Shown here: one piece after another, positions 29,942 to 29,955 of the stretch
How the letters are laid out: every line of letters begins with the position of its first letter
How positions within the stretch are numbered: position 1 is the first letter of the stretch
DNA from: Oscillospiraceae bacterium
GTDB lineage: Bacteria > Bacillota > Clostridia > Oscillospirales > Ruminococcaceae
Length of the DNA stretch: 29,955 nucleotides
Assembly (NCBI GenBank): GCA_900768105.1
Contig: CAAGBQ010000060.1
Coordinates: 1 to 29,955, forward strand
Direction of reading: 5' to 3'
The notes under the pieces: model-generated
Database searches by the model: none
What the model was told of the DNA's origin: nothing
What the model saw: the letters and a program-made list of their open reading frames with translations, nothing else
Translations under genes and position numbers: made by a program

Positions 29942-29955
29942 GGGGGCGTAGCTCA
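29942..29955 (+). tRNA. tRNA 5' end (partial, anticodon beyond the edge)
   Basis: GGGGGCGTAGCTCA matches the first 14 positions of a bacterial tRNA: a 7-nt acceptor arm, T8 and A9, then the start of the D arm (GCTC) and A14. The promoter just upstream supports it. The sequence suits tRNA-Ala among others, but the anticodon is outside the window, so identity is open. Confidence 0.85.

Overview
The window looks like a chromosomal segment of a low-to-medium GC Firmicute of class Clostridia, probably an Oscillospirales/Ruminococcaceae-type anaerobe. The evidence is the S10 operon order, the zinc-type S14, strong AGGAGG ribosome binding sites, TTGACA/TATAAT promoters, and the recJ-rel-dtd-hemZ and spoVB-mazG-hup-rqcP neighbourhoods. 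Nearly everything up to 27.6 kb reads leftwards (minus strand). Only an unknown ORF at 7.4 kb, an ArsP_2-type permease, a sortase and the start of a tRNA read rightwards. I see no phage, insertion sequence or CRISPR array.

Layout. (1) 1-6587: S10 ribosomal protein operon in standard order, rpsJ-rplC-rplD-rplW-rplB-rpsS-rplV-rpsC-rplP-rpmC-rpsQ-rplN-rplX-rplE-rpsN (rpsN cut by the window edge). It is driven by a consensus promoter at about 7.0 kb through a structured leader of about 390 nt that contains a terminator-like hairpin. (2) 7.0-8.7 kb: an accessory-looking island with an unknown short ORF, two terminator-like hairpins and an sdpR-sdpI-like repressor/immunity pair, whose promoter carries a perfect 8-4-8 palindrome. 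(3) 8.76-11.98 kb: spoVB-like flippase, mazG, HU and rqcP. (4) 12.0-14.8 kb: an unknown coiled-coil protein, purine nucleoside phosphorylase and an MTA/SAH deaminase, apparently one unit from its own promoter. (5) 14.8-22.6 kb: recJ, rel, dtd, an MBL hydrolase, hemZ and a uridine-kinase-like protein, from one promoter ahead of recJ. (6) 22.7-27.6 kb: a complete branched-chain amino acid type ABC importer, livK-H-M-G-F, with terminator. (7) 27.7-29.95 kb: an ArsP_2-type metal exporter, a class-B-like sortase and the 5' end of a tRNA.

Most of the window is core housekeeping: translation, stringent response, D-aminoacyl-tRNA proofreading, DNA repair, nucleotide salvage and amino acid uptake. The more interesting signals are regulatory and organisational: the S10 leader with a possible attenuator, the orphan sdpRI cassette whose transcript probably runs antisense to the neighbouring ORF, a promoter motif shared by the sortase and tRNA promoters, and genes missing from otherwise conserved neighbourhoods (apt, yabP/yabQ/divIC). 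I found no convincing wholly new system. The best candidates are the 7.0-8.7 kb island and the S10 leader.
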